A stretch of DNA of 46,363 nucleotides from Pseudomonas syringae (GCF_021605415.1 NZ_WKEQ01000042.1:1-46363); one strand, 5' to 3'. Positions 8,986 to 18,233 are shown, numbered from the stretch's first letter. Made by a program: numbers and translations. Notes: generated by a model from the letters alone, not told the origin.

Positions 8986-9075
8986 TGTGGGAGCGAGCCT
9001 GCTCGCGAAGACGTCGTACCAGTCGATTGAAACGTTGACTGACACGATGCCTTCGCGAGCAGGCTCGTTCCCACA
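8986..9075. repeat. REP doublet (GTGGGAGCGAGCCTGCTCGCGAA type)
   Basis: The arms TGTGGGAGCGAGCCTGCTCG (from 8986) and CGAGCAGGCTCGTTCCCACA (to 9075) form an inverted pair with one mismatch around about 40 bp of spacer. The inner palindrome (CGAGCCTGCTCG) differs from the CTGGCTTGCCAG of other copies in the window, so it is a separate REP subtype. Confidence 0.88.
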
Positions 9076-9142
9076 CGTTTGTGCCTAGACTGACTGAATC
9101 ACCGGATTCGCCCCGCTGCGGGGCCGCTCAGGGATATCGACC

Positions 9143-12100
9143 ATGCAATGGATGTTCATGTTGATTGGGCTGCTGCTCGGTTGGCTGCTCGACGAGTCGT
9201 TCAGCGATGCGCTGCTCGGCGCATTGTTGGGGCTGGGCGTTGGCCAGGCGATCCGCATCGCTCGCCTCGGCGCGCAGGCGGCGGAGCAACAACGGCAGAT
9301 TGACGCGGCCACGGTCGCCTTGCAGTTGGTTGAGCAGCGTTTGTTCTTGCTCGAAGGAGCCGGCGTGCAAACTCCGCCGTCAGCGGCGGACATCGTTCCT
9401 GTCAGCGAATCACCGGCAGTTGTTGAAAAAACACCCGCCACGGACCTGGTCTGGGAGTTGCCCCCCGAACTTCAATCGCCGCCGCCCCTGGCCGCTGAAT
9501 CCAGCCAATCGCTGCCGGCGGATGTATGGCGTGCAGAACCGGTCAGCCGCGAACCAAAAAAACCTGCCGAACCCCATACGCCAAACTTCATCGAACGCGG
9601 CATCAGCGCCGCGCGCAACTGGCTGCTCGGCGGCAATACCGTGTTGCGGGTCGGTGTGGTGCTGCTGTTTTTCGGTCTGGCGTTCCTGCTGCGCTATGCC
9701 ACCGAAGGCGTGGTCGTGCCGATCGAGTTGCGTTACGCCGGGGTGGCCGCCGCCGCGTTGGGCTTGCTGGCGCTGGGCTGGTGGTTGCGTCGGCGCAACA
9801 GCAACTATGCGTTGATCCTGCAAGGCACCGGCATTGGCGTGCTGTACCTGACGGTGTTTACGGCGATGCGGTTGCATCCATTACTCGAACCATCCGCCGC
9901 GCTCGGTTTGCTGGTGGTGGTGACGATTTTTTCGGCGGTCCTCGCCATCAAACAAGACGCTCTGGCTCTGGCCGCCGCCGCCGCGCTCGGCGGTTTTGCC
10001 GCGCCGATCCTGACGTCGACGGGCGCCGGCAGTCATGTCGCGCTGTTCAGTTACTTCGCGCTGCTCAATGCTGGCATTTTTGCCATCGCCTGGTTCAAGG
10101 CGTGGCGCCTGCTCAACGTGATCGGTTTTGTCGGCACGTTCGGCATCGGTTTCGCCTGGGGGATTCGTTCGTATACGCCCGAGATGTTGTGGAGTACCGA
10201 ACCCTTCCTGATGCTGTTCTTCCTCATGTACTTGGCCATCGGCTTGCTGTTCGCCCGACGCAGGCTGCGTGACCTGCCGGATGCGCCGACGGACGACAGT
10301 CGCAAAGCGCTGTTGCACTGGTCGGCGCGCAAGGGCGACTACGTCGACGGTACGCTGCTGTTCGGCCCGCCGATCGTGGGTTTCGGTTTGCAATTCGCCT
10401 TGGTGCAACATCTGGAACTCGCCGCCGCATTCAGCGCTCTCGCACTGGGCATGATTTACATGGGCCTGGCCAAAGTGTTGATGGCCGGCCGGACCATGTT
10501 GCTGGGGGAAACCTGCCTGGCGCTGGGGGTGATTTTCGCCAGCCTGGCGATTCCGCTTGGGCTCGATGCGCATTGGACGTCGGCGGCGTGGGCGGTGGAG
10601 GGCGCGGGGATTTTCTGGCTCGGCCTGCGTCAGCATCGACCGTTCGCCCGCGCCTTCGCTCTGCTTCTGCAATTGGGCTCGGCGCTGGCGTTTCTCAGTG
10701 AACTGCGCGGCGGCGAGAGTAGCCTGCTTGATGGCGCACCGTTGGGCGCACTGATGCTCGGCGCCGCGCTGCTGTTCAGCTTTGTGCAATTGCGCAACGC
10801 CTCGGCCGAGCAGGCATCGGTTTGGGAGCGTCAGGGGCTGCCGGTGCTCGCCTGTCTGGGACTGACGTTTATCTATCTGCTGGCGCCGCTGTTTTTCTTC
10901 TCCCATGGCACGGCAATCAGTTGGGCGCTGGCGGGCGTGGTGACGGTTCTTGTCGGCGTGTATCTGCAATCGCGGACATTCCTGTTCACCGCGTTTGCCG
11001 TGCAGTTGCTCGGCGGGCTGGTGTTCATCCTGGCCGGGCCACTGGCCAGCGATGGCGCGACACCGTTGGCCCATGGCGGATTCTGGACGCCGCTGGTGCT
11101 CGGTCTGGCCGGGCTGATCGGTGCCTGGCGCTTGCAACGTGCCAATCATCTGTTCGACGGGCTTGATGTGCAGCGCCTGTCCGACGTCTTGCTGGTATGG
11201 GGCGCCGCCTGGTGGACGCTGGCGTGGGTCATCGAGGTGCTGCGTTTTGCCCCGGTGCAGCTGCAAGCCACATTGCTGCTGGCGGTGGCGGCGTTGAGTG
11301 TCGCGTTGTCGGCAGTGTTGGCTTTGCGCCTGAAATGGCCGTCGCTCGGTTTGCTGAGCACAGTGCTGACACCGGCGGCAGGGTGGGTGCTGCTGGGGGC
11401 GTGGCATTCGCGTTATCACCCGGCGGCGGATGTCGGCTGGCTGGCGTGGCTCGCGGTGTTTGCCGTGCACTTTGTCACCCTGCGACGTCTGGCGCCGATG
11501 TTGCCGGCACGGGCCTTGAGCGCTGCACACGTGCTCGGTTGCTGGCTGCTGATCGGCGTGCTGGCGCTGGAATTGCGTTATGGCTTGCTGATGCTGTCCG
11601 AGCGATACAACGCCTGGCGCTGGTTGGGTTGGGCGATTCTGCCGAGTGCGTATTTGCTGATGATGGCTGCGCCGCGCAACTGGCCGTGGCCAGTTTCGGC
11701 GTTCCATCGGGAATACCGTGTGTACGCCGCCGCGCCGCTGGCCGTGTTGATGCTCGGCTGGTTCTGGCTGGCGAACGCGTTCAGCGATGGCAGTGCCGAT
11801 CCGTTGCCGTACGTGCCGTTGATCAACCCGTTGGAGTTGGGACTGTTGTTCGCGCTGTTCGGCGTTTATGTGTGGTCGCGCAGCGCGATAACGCAGCTGT
11901 CGATCCGCGCGGATTACGCCGACCATGGCGCCCGACTGATCGCCGGGGTTTCGCTGTTCGCGTTCTTCACGGCGCTGGTGATGCGCGCCGCCTACCACTG
12001 GGCTGGCGTGCCGTTCGAACTCGATCAACTGCTCGGTTCGATGTTGGTGCAGGCTGGGTTATCCATTGTGTGGACGTTGATGGCGCTGAGTTTGATGATC

Positions 12101-12346
12101 GGCGGTCATCTGCGCCATCGCCGCGAGGTGTGGCTGATCGGCGCGGCGCTGATTGCGCTGGTGGTGGCCAAACTGTTTTTTGTCGAACTGAGCAACCGTG
12201 GCGGCCTCGCCCGGATCGTCTCGTTTATTGGCGTCGGTGTGTTGCTGCTGGTGGTGGGTTATTTCGCGCCGCTGCCGACCAAACGTGCTGAAGCTTCACC
12301 GGAGGCGGAAAACCCGGCCCCGGAACCCGAAGGAGTGTCATCTTGA
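9143..12346 (+). CDS. DUF2339 domain-containing polytopic membrane protein
   Basis: A very large inner-membrane protein of 1067 residues. Residues 1-22 form a hydrophobic helix, then comes a coiled-coil-like stretch (AEQQRQIDAATVALQLVEQRLF), a Pro-rich linker to about residue 150, then NTVLRVGVVLLFFGLAFLLRYATEG, which opens a long series of more than twenty hydrophobic segments. This layout fits the DUF2339 family (PF10101), whose function is unknown. A ribosome-binding site (AGGGAT) precedes the ATG. The C-terminus is soluble and Pro/Glu-rich. Its stop overlaps the start of the DUF3999 gene, a pairing found in many Pseudomonas, so the two are likely co-translated and may form one envelope complex (inference). 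Confidence 0.9.
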   Translation: MQWMFMLIGLLLGWLLDESFSDALLGALLGLGVGQAIRIARLGAQAAEQQRQIDAATVALQLVEQRLFLLEGAGVQTPPSAADIVPVSESPAVVEKTPATDLVWELPPELQSPPPLAAESSQSLPADVWRAEPVSREPKKPAEPHTPNFIERGISAARNWLLGGNTVLRVGVVLLFFGLAFLLRYATEGVVVPIELRYAGVAAAALGLLALGWWLRRRNSNYALILQGTGIGVLYLTVFTAMRLHPLLEPSAALGLLVVVTIFSAVLAIKQDALALAAAAALGGFAAPILTSTGAGSHVALFSYFALLNAGIFAIAWFKAWRLLNVIGFVGTFGIGFAWGIRSYTPEMLWSTEPFLMLFFLMYLAIGLLFARRRLRDLPDAPTDDSRKALLHWSARKGDYVDGTLLFGPPIVGFGLQFALVQHLELAAAFSALALGMIYMGLAKVLMAGRTMLLGETCLALGVIFASLAIPLGLDAHWTSAAWAVEGAGIFWLGLRQHRPFARAFALLLQLGSALAFLSELRGGESSLLDGAPLGALMLGAALLFSFVQLRNASAEQASVWERQGLPVLACLGLTFIYLLAPLFFFSHGTAISWALAGVVTVLVGVYLQSRTFLFTAFAVQLLGGLVFILAGPLASDGATPLAHGGFWTPLVLGLAGLIGAWRLQRANHLFDGLDVQRLSDVLLVWGAAWWTLAWVIEVLRFAPVQLQATLLLAVAALSVALSAVLALRLKWPSLGLLSTVLTPAAGWVLLGAWHSRYHPAADVGWLAWLAVFAVHFVTLRRLAPMLPARALSAAHVLGCWLLIGVLALELRYGLLMLSERYNAWRWLGWAILPSAYLLMMAAPRNWPWPVSAFHREYRVYAAAPLAVLMLGWFWLANAFSDGSADPLPYVPLINPLELGLLFALFGVYVWSRSAITQLSIRADYADHGARLIAGVSLFAFFTALVMRAAYHWAGVPFELDQLLGSMLVQAGLSIVWTLMALSLMIGGHLRHRREVWLIGAALIALVVAKLFFVELSNRGGLARIVSFIGVGVLLLVVGYFAPLPTKRAEASPEAENPAPEPEGVSS

Positions 12347-13716
12347 GTCGCACGTTGAACCTGGGTTGGTGGGGGTTGTTGGTGCTGAGCGTTGTCGGCA
12401 CCGTGAGTGCTCAGGAAGAACCGGAGGACTTCGCCGCGCAAGTGCCGTTGTCGGTTTCGGGCAACGGCCCGTGGTATCGCCTCGAATTGCCGTTGAGCGT
12501 GCAATTGCAGGCACGCCAGACCGATCTGAGTGACTTGCGCGTGTTCAACGCCGCCGGTGAGCCCCAGGCCTACGCATTGGCCTGGGAATCGGCGCAGACC
12601 CGCGATGACGGTCAACTCAATGACGTGAAATGGTTTCCGCTGTACAACGCCGCCGATGCCACCGAGCGTGCGCCGAGTGTGCGTGTGCAGTCGAACGCCA
12701 ACGGCACGCTGGTCGAAGTGCAGCCGTCCGACGAACTCGAGGCGGGGGAAGAAGTGCTGCGAGGCTGGTTGCTCGATGCCAGCGCTATCAAGGCGCCGTT
12801 GCAGCAATTGATCCTCGACTGGACCAGCGAGCGCGACGGCTTTCAGCGTTTCAGCATTGAGGCCAGTGACGATTTGCAAAAATGGCAATCGTGGGGCGAA
12901 GGCCAGGTCGCGCGGCTGACCTTTTCCGATGAGCGGATCGAACAACACGAAGTGACACTGCCGCGACGCTCCGCGCGCTACTTGCGTCTGCTGTGGGACT
13001 CGCCATCCTCGGCACCGATCTTGACGGCGGCGCAGCTGAAAAGCAGCGATCCGCGTGAGTTGCCGTCGCCATTGGTCTGGTCTGAAACGTTGGCCGGCAG
13101 TAGCAGCAAACCAGGCGAATACACTTGGCAATTGCCGAAGGGGCTGAATGTCGAGCGGGTGCGGATCGAGTTGCAACAGGCCAACAGCCTCGCGCCGGTC
13201 AGTCTGTCGGCCCGACGTGAAAGCAGTTTGCCGTGGCAGGAGGTCCGCGACGGTTTGCTTTATCGCCTGAACCAGAATGGTCAGGATGTCGTCCAGAACG
13301 AATTGGCGTTGTCCGGTCAGACGGTGCAGCAATTAAAGTTGACCGTGGACGAGCGCGGCGGTGGACTTGGTGAGCAGGCGCCGAGTCTGAAATTTGCCGT
13401 GCGCGCGACGAATGTGGTGTTTCTCGCTCGTGGTGAGGGGCCGTACAGCCTGGCACTGGGCAACTCGAGCGTGAAAGCGGCGAACCTGCCGTTGGCGACG
13501 CTGGTGCCTGATTTCACCCCGGCGAAGTATGCCGCGTTGGGCACGGCCTCGGTGCAGGGCGAAGCCATTGCCAGGCAAACCACAACGACCGCCACCGTGG
13601 CAGTGGCAAAGACCAACTGGAAGAAAATCGGTTTGTGGGCGGTGTTGTTGCTCAGTGTGGTGTTTTTGGGGGCGATGGCGTTCAGCCTGTTGCGCAAACC
13701 ACCGGCCAGATCCTGA
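12343..13716 (+). CDS. DUF3999 domain-containing exported, membrane-anchored protein
   Basis: 457 residues with a signal peptide (to about VSA-QEEPE), a long periplasmic part rich in beta-strand-like sequence, and one C-terminal membrane helix (KIGLWAVLLLSVVFLGAMAF) with a short basic tail. That is the DUF3999 (PF13163) architecture; its function is unknown. The start is TTG at 12343, overlapping the TGA of the DUF2339 gene, and is supported by AAGGAG eight bases upstream; no ATG or GTG gives a complete signal peptide. Topology puts the main domain outside the cytoplasmic membrane, suggesting that it works with the preceding polytopic protein. Confidence 0.88.
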   Translation: MSRTLNLGWWGLLVLSVVGTVSAQEEPEDFAAQVPLSVSGNGPWYRLELPLSVQLQARQTDLSDLRVFNAAGEPQAYALAWESAQTRDDGQLNDVKWFPLYNAADATERAPSVRVQSNANGTLVEVQPSDELEAGEEVLRGWLLDASAIKAPLQQLILDWTSERDGFQRFSIEASDDLQKWQSWGEGQVARLTFSDERIEQHEVTLPRRSARYLRLLWDSPSSAPILTAAQLKSSDPRELPSPLVWSETLAGSSSKPGEYTWQLPKGLNVERVRIELQQANSLAPVSLSARRESSLPWQEVRDGLLYRLNQNGQDVVQNELALSGQTVQQLKLTVDERGGGLGEQAPSLKFAVRATNVVFLARGEGPYSLALGNSSVKAANLPLATLVPDFTPAKYAALGTASVQGEAIARQTTTTATVAVAKTNWKKIGLWAVLLLSVVFLGAMAFSLLRKPPARS

Positions 13717-14022
13717 GAATGGCTGGCGCTGCGCGCCATTCGCTGGCAAGCCAGCTCCCACAATGATCTCGGTCGTTCACATCTTTTGAGTACACCGAAG
13801 AATCTGTGGGAGCTGGCTTGCCAGCGATGAGGCCATCAACCCCACCCACATGCCACCGATTACGACTACGCTCAATCCGATACCTGAACTCTCTCCAATC
13901 AATCACGTCTGATAGCAGGAATCGCGCCCCTGACGCGCGTTACCGGCGTCATTGCTCGCTACGTTTTCAGACTCCCTGTAAACTGCGCGGGTTTTTAGCC
14001 CCCCATTCCACCGGAGCCGTCC
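13717..14022. other. Intergenic region upstream of fbp
   Basis: Holds the REP doublet at 13737-13832 and about 190 bp before fbp. I see no strong promoter; a weak candidate -10 is TGTAAACT near 13977. Nothing in it looks coding. Confidence 0.5.
13737..13832. repeat. REP doublet (GCTGGCAAGCCAGC type)
   Basis: Inverted arms at 13737-13762 (ATTCGCTGGCAAGCCAGCTC and on) and 13805-13832 (TGTGGGAGCTGGCTTGCCAG and on) around about 40 bp. Same subtype as at 5624, 23782, 28228 and 31577. Confidence 0.9.
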
Positions 14023-15033
14023 ATGTCCCGCGTTACCTTGAGTCGCTATTTGATTGAGCAGACCCGCAGCAATAACACTCCTGCCGATCTGCGCTTCCTG
14101 ATCGAAGTGGTGGCGCGTGCCTGTAAAGAGATCAGTCACGCCGTATCCAAAGGCGCCCTGGGCGGTGTTCTGGGGAGTATGGGCACTGAGAACGTGCAAG
14201 GCGAAGTGCAGAAGAAGCTCGACGTGATTTCCAACGAGATCCTGCTCGAAGCCAACGAATGGGGCGGTCACCTGGCCGGCATGGCGTCCGAAGAAATGGA
14301 CAATGCCTACCAGATCCCGGGCAAATACCCGAAAGGCGCGTACCTGCTGGTTTTCGACCCACTGGACGGCTCGTCAAACATCGACATCAACGCCCCGGTC
14401 GGCACCATCTTCTCGGTACTGCGCTGCCCGAACGAATACCTGAGCCAGAACGAGCCGCTGAACGAGAAGGCTTTCTTGCAGCCAGGCACTCAGCAAGTGG
14501 CCGCCGGCTACGCCATCTACGGCCCGCAAACCATGCTGGTGCTGACCTTGGGCGACGGCGTCAAAGGCTTCACGCTGGATCGCGAAATGGGCAGCTTCGT
14601 GCTGACTCACGAAGACATCACCATCCCGACGTCCACTCAGGAATTCGCGATCAACATGTCCAACCAGCGCCACTGGGAAGCTCCGGTTCAGCGCTACGTC
14701 GGCGAACTGCTGGCCGGTGAAGAAGGCCCGCTGAAAAAGAACTACAACATGCGCTGGGTGGCCGCGATGGTCGCCGACGTGCACCGCATCCTGACCCGTG
14801 GCGGTCTGTTCATGTACCCGCGCGACAGCCGCGAGCCATCCAAGCCGGGCAAACTGCGCCTGATGTACGAAGCCAACCCGATGTCGTTCCTCGTCGAACA
14901 GGCCGGCGGCGCATCCACCGACGGCCACCAGCGCATCCTCGACATTCAGCCGGAAGGCCTGCACCAGCGCGTGGCGGTATTCCTCGGCTCGAAAGAAGAA
15001 GTCGAACGCGCCACGGCTTACCACAAGGCGTAA
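14023..15033 (+). CDS. fbp: Class 1 fructose-1,6-bisphosphatase
   Basis: Hydrolyses fructose 1,6-bisphosphate to fructose 6-phosphate in gluconeogenesis, essential for growth on organic and amino acids in Pseudomonas. The 336 residues are of normal length. The metal and substrate site is seen in LVFDPLDGSSNIDINAPVGT, with upstream GMASEEMDNAY; the C-terminal LRLMYEANPMSFLVEQAGG is the family signature for the sugar-phosphate site. The start ATG has GGAG upstream. The broken DUF924 gene follows after 3 bp and was presumably co-transcribed. Confidence 0.97.
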   Translation: MSRVTLSRYLIEQTRSNNTPADLRFLIEVVARACKEISHAVSKGALGGVLGSMGTENVQGEVQKKLDVISNEILLEANEWGGHLAGMASEEMDNAYQIPGKYPKGAYLLVFDPLDGSSNIDINAPVGTIFSVLRCPNEYLSQNEPLNEKAFLQPGTQQVAAGYAIYGPQTMLVLTLGDGVKGFTLDREMGSFVLTHEDITIPTSTQEFAINMSNQRHWEAPVQRYVGELLAGEEGPLKKNYNMRWVAAMVADVHRILTRGGLFMYPRDSREPSKPGKLRLMYEANPMSFLVEQAGGASTDGHQRILDIQPEGLHQRVAVFLGSKEEVERATAYHKA

Positions 15034-15036
15034 ACC

Positions 15037-15639
15037 ATGAACGCGCCCTGGCAACCGTTGCTCGATTGGTGGTTCGGACAGGCCGAATCACCAAACGATA
15101 TTTCGGCTGAAAAGGGCAAGTTGTGGTTCGGTAAACGCGACAGCCAGGACCTCGAGGCGCAGACGCGTTTCGGGGTCTTTGTCGAACAGGCCCTGGCCGG
15201 CGAATTGACCGAGTGGACGCAATGTCCCGACGGTTGGCTGGCGGTGGTGCTGCTGCTTGATCAACTCCCGCGAATGATCTTTCGCGACACGCCCAAAGCA
15301 TTCTCCGGCGATCTGCGCGCGCAGAAACTCGTCGCCTAAGGTGTCGCTGCGGATTTTGACCGGCAGTTGAAGCCGATCCAGCGGGTGTTCGTTTATCTGG
15401 TGTTCGAACACTGCGAAAACCTCGCCGTGCAGAACGAAGCGGTGTCCAGGTTCATGGAGTTGGTGGCTGAACAGCCGGAAGGGGAGCGGGCGGTGTTTGC
15501 CGACAACCTGGACTATGCCGAGCGGCATCAGAAAGTGATTGCGCGGTTTGGGCGGTTTCCCCATCGCAATGCCGTGTTGGGGCGGGTGTCTACGGCTGAG
15601 GAAATTGAGTTTCTTTCGCAGCCGGGTTCACGGTTCTAA
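15037..15639 (+). pseudogene. DUF924 family protein, interrupted by one in-frame stop
   Basis: The reading frame from ATG 15037 (MNAPWQPLLDWWFG) runs to a TAA at 15337-15339 and then continues in the same frame to a second TAA at 15637-15639. Both halves carry conserved DUF924 (PF06041) sequence: WLAVVLLLDQLPRMIFRDTPKAF before the stop, and DFDRQLKPIQRVFVYLVFEHCENL and RFGRFPHRNAVLGR after it. In homologues I recall, the interrupted codon is Gln (LVAQG), so one C-to-T change (CAA to TAA) explains the break; there is no frameshift. The downstream half could start at a TTG (15367) but lacks a ribosome-binding site. The family is soluble, resembles tetratricopeptide proteins and has no firm function. 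A sequencing error or a truncated but useful product cannot be excluded. Confidence 0.85.
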
Positions 15640-15661
15640 ACCTTCAGCGCTGCTGCTGACG

Positions 15662-15756
15662 TCATCGCGGGCAAGCCCGCTCCCACAGTTTTTGTGGTGG
15701 AACACATATTGTGTAAGCACCGACGATACCTGTGGGAGCGGGCTTGCCCGCGATGA
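15662..15756. repeat. REP doublet (GCGGGCTTGCCCGC type)
   Basis: Perfect 27-bp inverted arms at 15662-15688 and 15730-15756 (core CGCGGGCAAGCCCGCTCCCA). The inner palindrome GCGGGCAAGCCCGC marks a third REP subtype in this window. It sits between the converging DUF924 and chemoreceptor genes. Confidence 0.92.
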
Positions 15757-15771
15757 GGCCGGAACTGCAGC

Positions 15772-17664
15772 TTAAATCCGGAAACTACCCACCAACTGCT
15801 TCAACCGCGCCGCCTGCTGTTCCAGATCCGAACACGCTCGCAACGTTGCTTGCAGGTTTTCCACGCCTTCCTGGTTCAGCGTGTTGATTTCGTTGATGTC
15901 CACGTTGATCGACTCAACAACCGCCGTCTGCTCTTCTGTCGCCGTGGCCACCGATTGGTTCATGCCGTCGATTTCGCCGATGCGCTGGGTCACGCTGCCC
16001 AGGCGCTCGCCGGCCTGGTTGGCGATGCCGACGCTGCTTTCGCTCTGGCGCTGGCTGTCGGTCATGGTACTGACCGCCTGACGTGCGCCGACTTGCAGCT
16101 CTTCGATCATCTTCTGCACTTGCTGCGCCGAATCTTGCGTCCGGTGGGCGAGGTTGCGTACCTCGTCCGCCACTACCGCAAAACCGCGACCGGCTTCACC
16201 GGCACGGGCCGCTTCGATGGCCGCGTTCAGCGCCAGCAAGTTGGTTTGCTGGGAGATGCTGGTGATCACTTCCAGAATCTGGCCGATGTTCACCGTGTTG
16301 CTGTTCAGGGTTTCGATGTTGGCGCAGGAGTCGCTGATCTTTGCCGATAACTGCTGCATCGCATCGATGGTTTTATCCACCACGTGCTGGCCGTCGACCG
16401 CCAGGCTGCGTGCATCGCTGGAGTGTTGCGAGGCGAGGGCGGCGTTCTGGGCGATTTCCTGGGCAGCGGCGCCGAGCTGGTTGATCGCGGCGGCCACGCT
16501 GCTGGTACGCGAGGCTTGCTGGTCGGAGTTGAACATTGACGAGTTCGACGCTGCGACCACGCGCAGGGCGACCTCATTGACCTGGCCGGTGGCCGAGGAC
16601 ACTTCGCGAATGGACGTGTGGATACGCTCGACGAAACGGTTGAACGAGGTGCCCAGCGCACCGAATTCATCGTTGCCGTGGATGGTCAGGCGTTTGGTCA
16701 GGTCGCCTTCACCTTCGGCGATGTCATGCATGGCGCGGCCCATGGTCAGCAAGGGTTGCATCAGCACGCGGATCAGCATCCCGAGCAGAACAATAATGAT
16801 GACCACGGCGATGACCATGGCGATCAGCGCCGAGGTGCGGAATTCGCTGAGCATCGAGAACGCCGTGTCCTTGTCCAGCACCAGCGCCACGTACCAGTCA
16901 GCCGACGGCACGCCGTTGACGTGCGTGAAAGAGATGAACTGGGTCTTGCCGTCGAACTCGACCTCTTTCAGGCCCGCGCTGACCTTCGGCGTGTCGTTCG
17001 GATACGCCTCGGCGAGGCTCTTGAGTACCAGTTTGCTGTTTGGGTGGATCAGGATCTTGCCGTCGGCGCTGACGATGAACGCATGGCCGTGGCCGCCGAA
17101 GCTCAGCGAGTTGATGATCGCGCTAACGCTGGTCAAGTCGATGTCGGCACCGGCCACGCCGATCATCTGGCCCTGACGTTGTACGGGCGTCGCGACGGTG
17201 ATCACCAGTTTGCCCGACGAAGCGGCAATGTACGGTTCGGTGACAATGGTCTGACGAGCGCTGTCGGCCGCTTTGTACCAGCCACGGGCACGCGGATCGT
17301 AATCCGGCGCACGGTTACCGGCCGGGACGGAGAACATCACGCCGTCAGCACCGCCGAAATAGCTGAGCTGGAAGTTGCCGGTGTAGGCGGGCAGGTCGAT
17401 GACGCGCTTGAGGCTGGCTGTGGCGTTGCCGTCGGCGACGATCTGCTGGGACATCGATTGCAGCAAGTGGATGCGGCTTTCCAGCCAGGTCTGGATATTG
17501 CTGGTCGTCAGGCTGCCAAGTTCCTGCATCGAGGTTTCGGTGCTGCTGCGCAAGGTCTCGCGCTGGCGATAATCGTTGAACAGGATGAAACAGGCGAATG
17601 CAACGGCCACCACAAGGGCGGCAGCCAACAGGATCTTGTGGCTGAATTTCATGTTTCTGGTCAT
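15772..17664 (-). CDS. Methyl-accepting chemotaxis protein with dCache_1 sensor
   Basis: Transmembrane chemoreceptor of 630 residues from the ATG at 17664 (MTRNMKFSHKILLAAALVV); the frame is open further upstream, but that part lacks chemoreceptor character. TM1 spans about 10-30, the periplasmic double-Cache sensor about 35-280, then TM2 (ALIAMVIAVVIIIVLLGMLI), HAMP, and the conserved signalling tip with QQTNLLALNAAIEAARAGE. In the sensor the residues known for amino-acid binding in PctA-type receptors are at the right spacing: Tyr122, Arg127, Trp129, Tyr130, Tyr145 and Asp174. The Asp expected two residues after Tyr145 is Ala147. The ligand may therefore differ from ordinary amino acids. 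No CheR-docking pentapeptide ends the protein. Confidence 0.93.
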   Translation of the reverse strand: MTRNMKFSHKILLAAALVVAVAFACFILFNDYRQRETLRSSTETSMQELGSLTTSNIQTWLESRIHLLQSMSQQIVADGNATASLKRVIDLPAYTGNFQLSYFGGADGVMFSVPAGNRAPDYDPRARGWYKAADSARQTIVTEPYIAASSGKLVITVATPVQRQGQMIGVAGADIDLTSVSAIINSLSFGGHGHAFIVSADGKILIHPNSKLVLKSLAEAYPNDTPKVSAGLKEVEFDGKTQFISFTHVNGVPSADWYVALVLDKDTAFSMLSEFRTSALIAMVIAVVIIIVLLGMLIRVLMQPLLTMGRAMHDIAEGEGDLTKRLTIHGNDEFGALGTSFNRFVERIHTSIREVSSATGQVNEVALRVVAASNSSMFNSDQQASRTSSVAAAINQLGAAAQEIAQNAALASQHSSDARSLAVDGQHVVDKTIDAMQQLSAKISDSCANIETLNSNTVNIGQILEVITSISQQTNLLALNAAIEAARAGEAGRGFAVVADEVRNLAHRTQDSAQQVQKMIEELQVGARQAVSTMTDSQRQSESSVGIANQAGERLGSVTQRIGEIDGMNQSVATATEEQTAVVESINVDINEINTLNQEGVENLQATLRACSDLEQQAARLKQLVGSFRI

Positions 17665-17949
17665 TGATTGAACTACCGCGAAGGGACGGGTCAGGAATCG
17701 GGCGGCAATTTGCCATAGTCGAAGGCGTTGCGCTGCTCTTATTTCGACTGAAAGGCGCCAAAGATTAGGCGTTTTCGGACGAAAAGCGATGAAACGTCCT
17801 ACAGGCTGACAAAGTGTCTGATTCATCGATCGAATGCCGGACGGGCGGGTGAACAAATAGCCATCTGGTCAGGGAACCAGATAGGGGTTTTCTCTTCTAA
17901 GGTTCTGGTCGGCACCATGCCGACCCCCTTTCGCTCCAGGAGTTTCACC

Positions 17950-18204
17950 ATGTCGCTGCGATCCATCGCCCTGCTTTCGTTTTGCGTGTTGTTGGTCGCA
18001 TGCAGCAAGGTCAATCAGGAAAACTACTCGAAGCTCTCCGCCGGTATGGCTAAAGCCGAGGTTGAAAGCTTGCTCGGCAAACCCGCCGATTGTTCGGGCG
18101 CGCTCGGTATGTCCAGTTGCACCTGGGGCGACAAAAACAGCTTTATCAGCGTGCAGTACGCCGGTGACAAAGTGCTGATGTTTTCCGGCCAAGGCCTGAA
18201 GTAA
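17950..18204 (+). CDS. Small DUF3862-like lipoprotein
   Basis: 84 residues from the ATG at 17950, which has AGGAG eight bases upstream. The N-terminus is a lipoprotein signal (SIALLSFCVLLVAC) with the lipid-modified Cys at about residue 18. The mature part, KVNQENYSKLSAGMAKAEVE and SLLGKPADCSGALGMSSCTW, resembles DUF3862 and the BamE/SmpA-type small fold in which a helix pair packs on a sheet; two Cys may form a disulfide. Ser after the lipid Cys suggests an outer-membrane location. It is divergent from the chemoreceptor and 29 bp before blc, so probably in one operon with it. Function unknown. Confidence 0.85.
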   Translation: MSLRSIALLSFCVLLVACSKVNQENYSKLSAGMAKAEVESLLGKPADCSGALGMSSCTWGDKNSFISVQYAGDKVLMFSGQGLK

Positions 18205-18233
18205 ACCGGGGCCAAGCGTCCACGGGAGAAAAA

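Noticed and set aside
9881..12028. 715-codon open frame antisense to the DUF2339 gene
   Set aside because: Gln/Arg-rich translation typical of the reverse frame of Leu/Ala-rich membrane sequence; no start signals.
15367..15639. Separate small gene downstream of the DUF924 stop
   Set aside because: It is the same-frame C-terminal half of the DUF924 family without its own ribosome-binding site.
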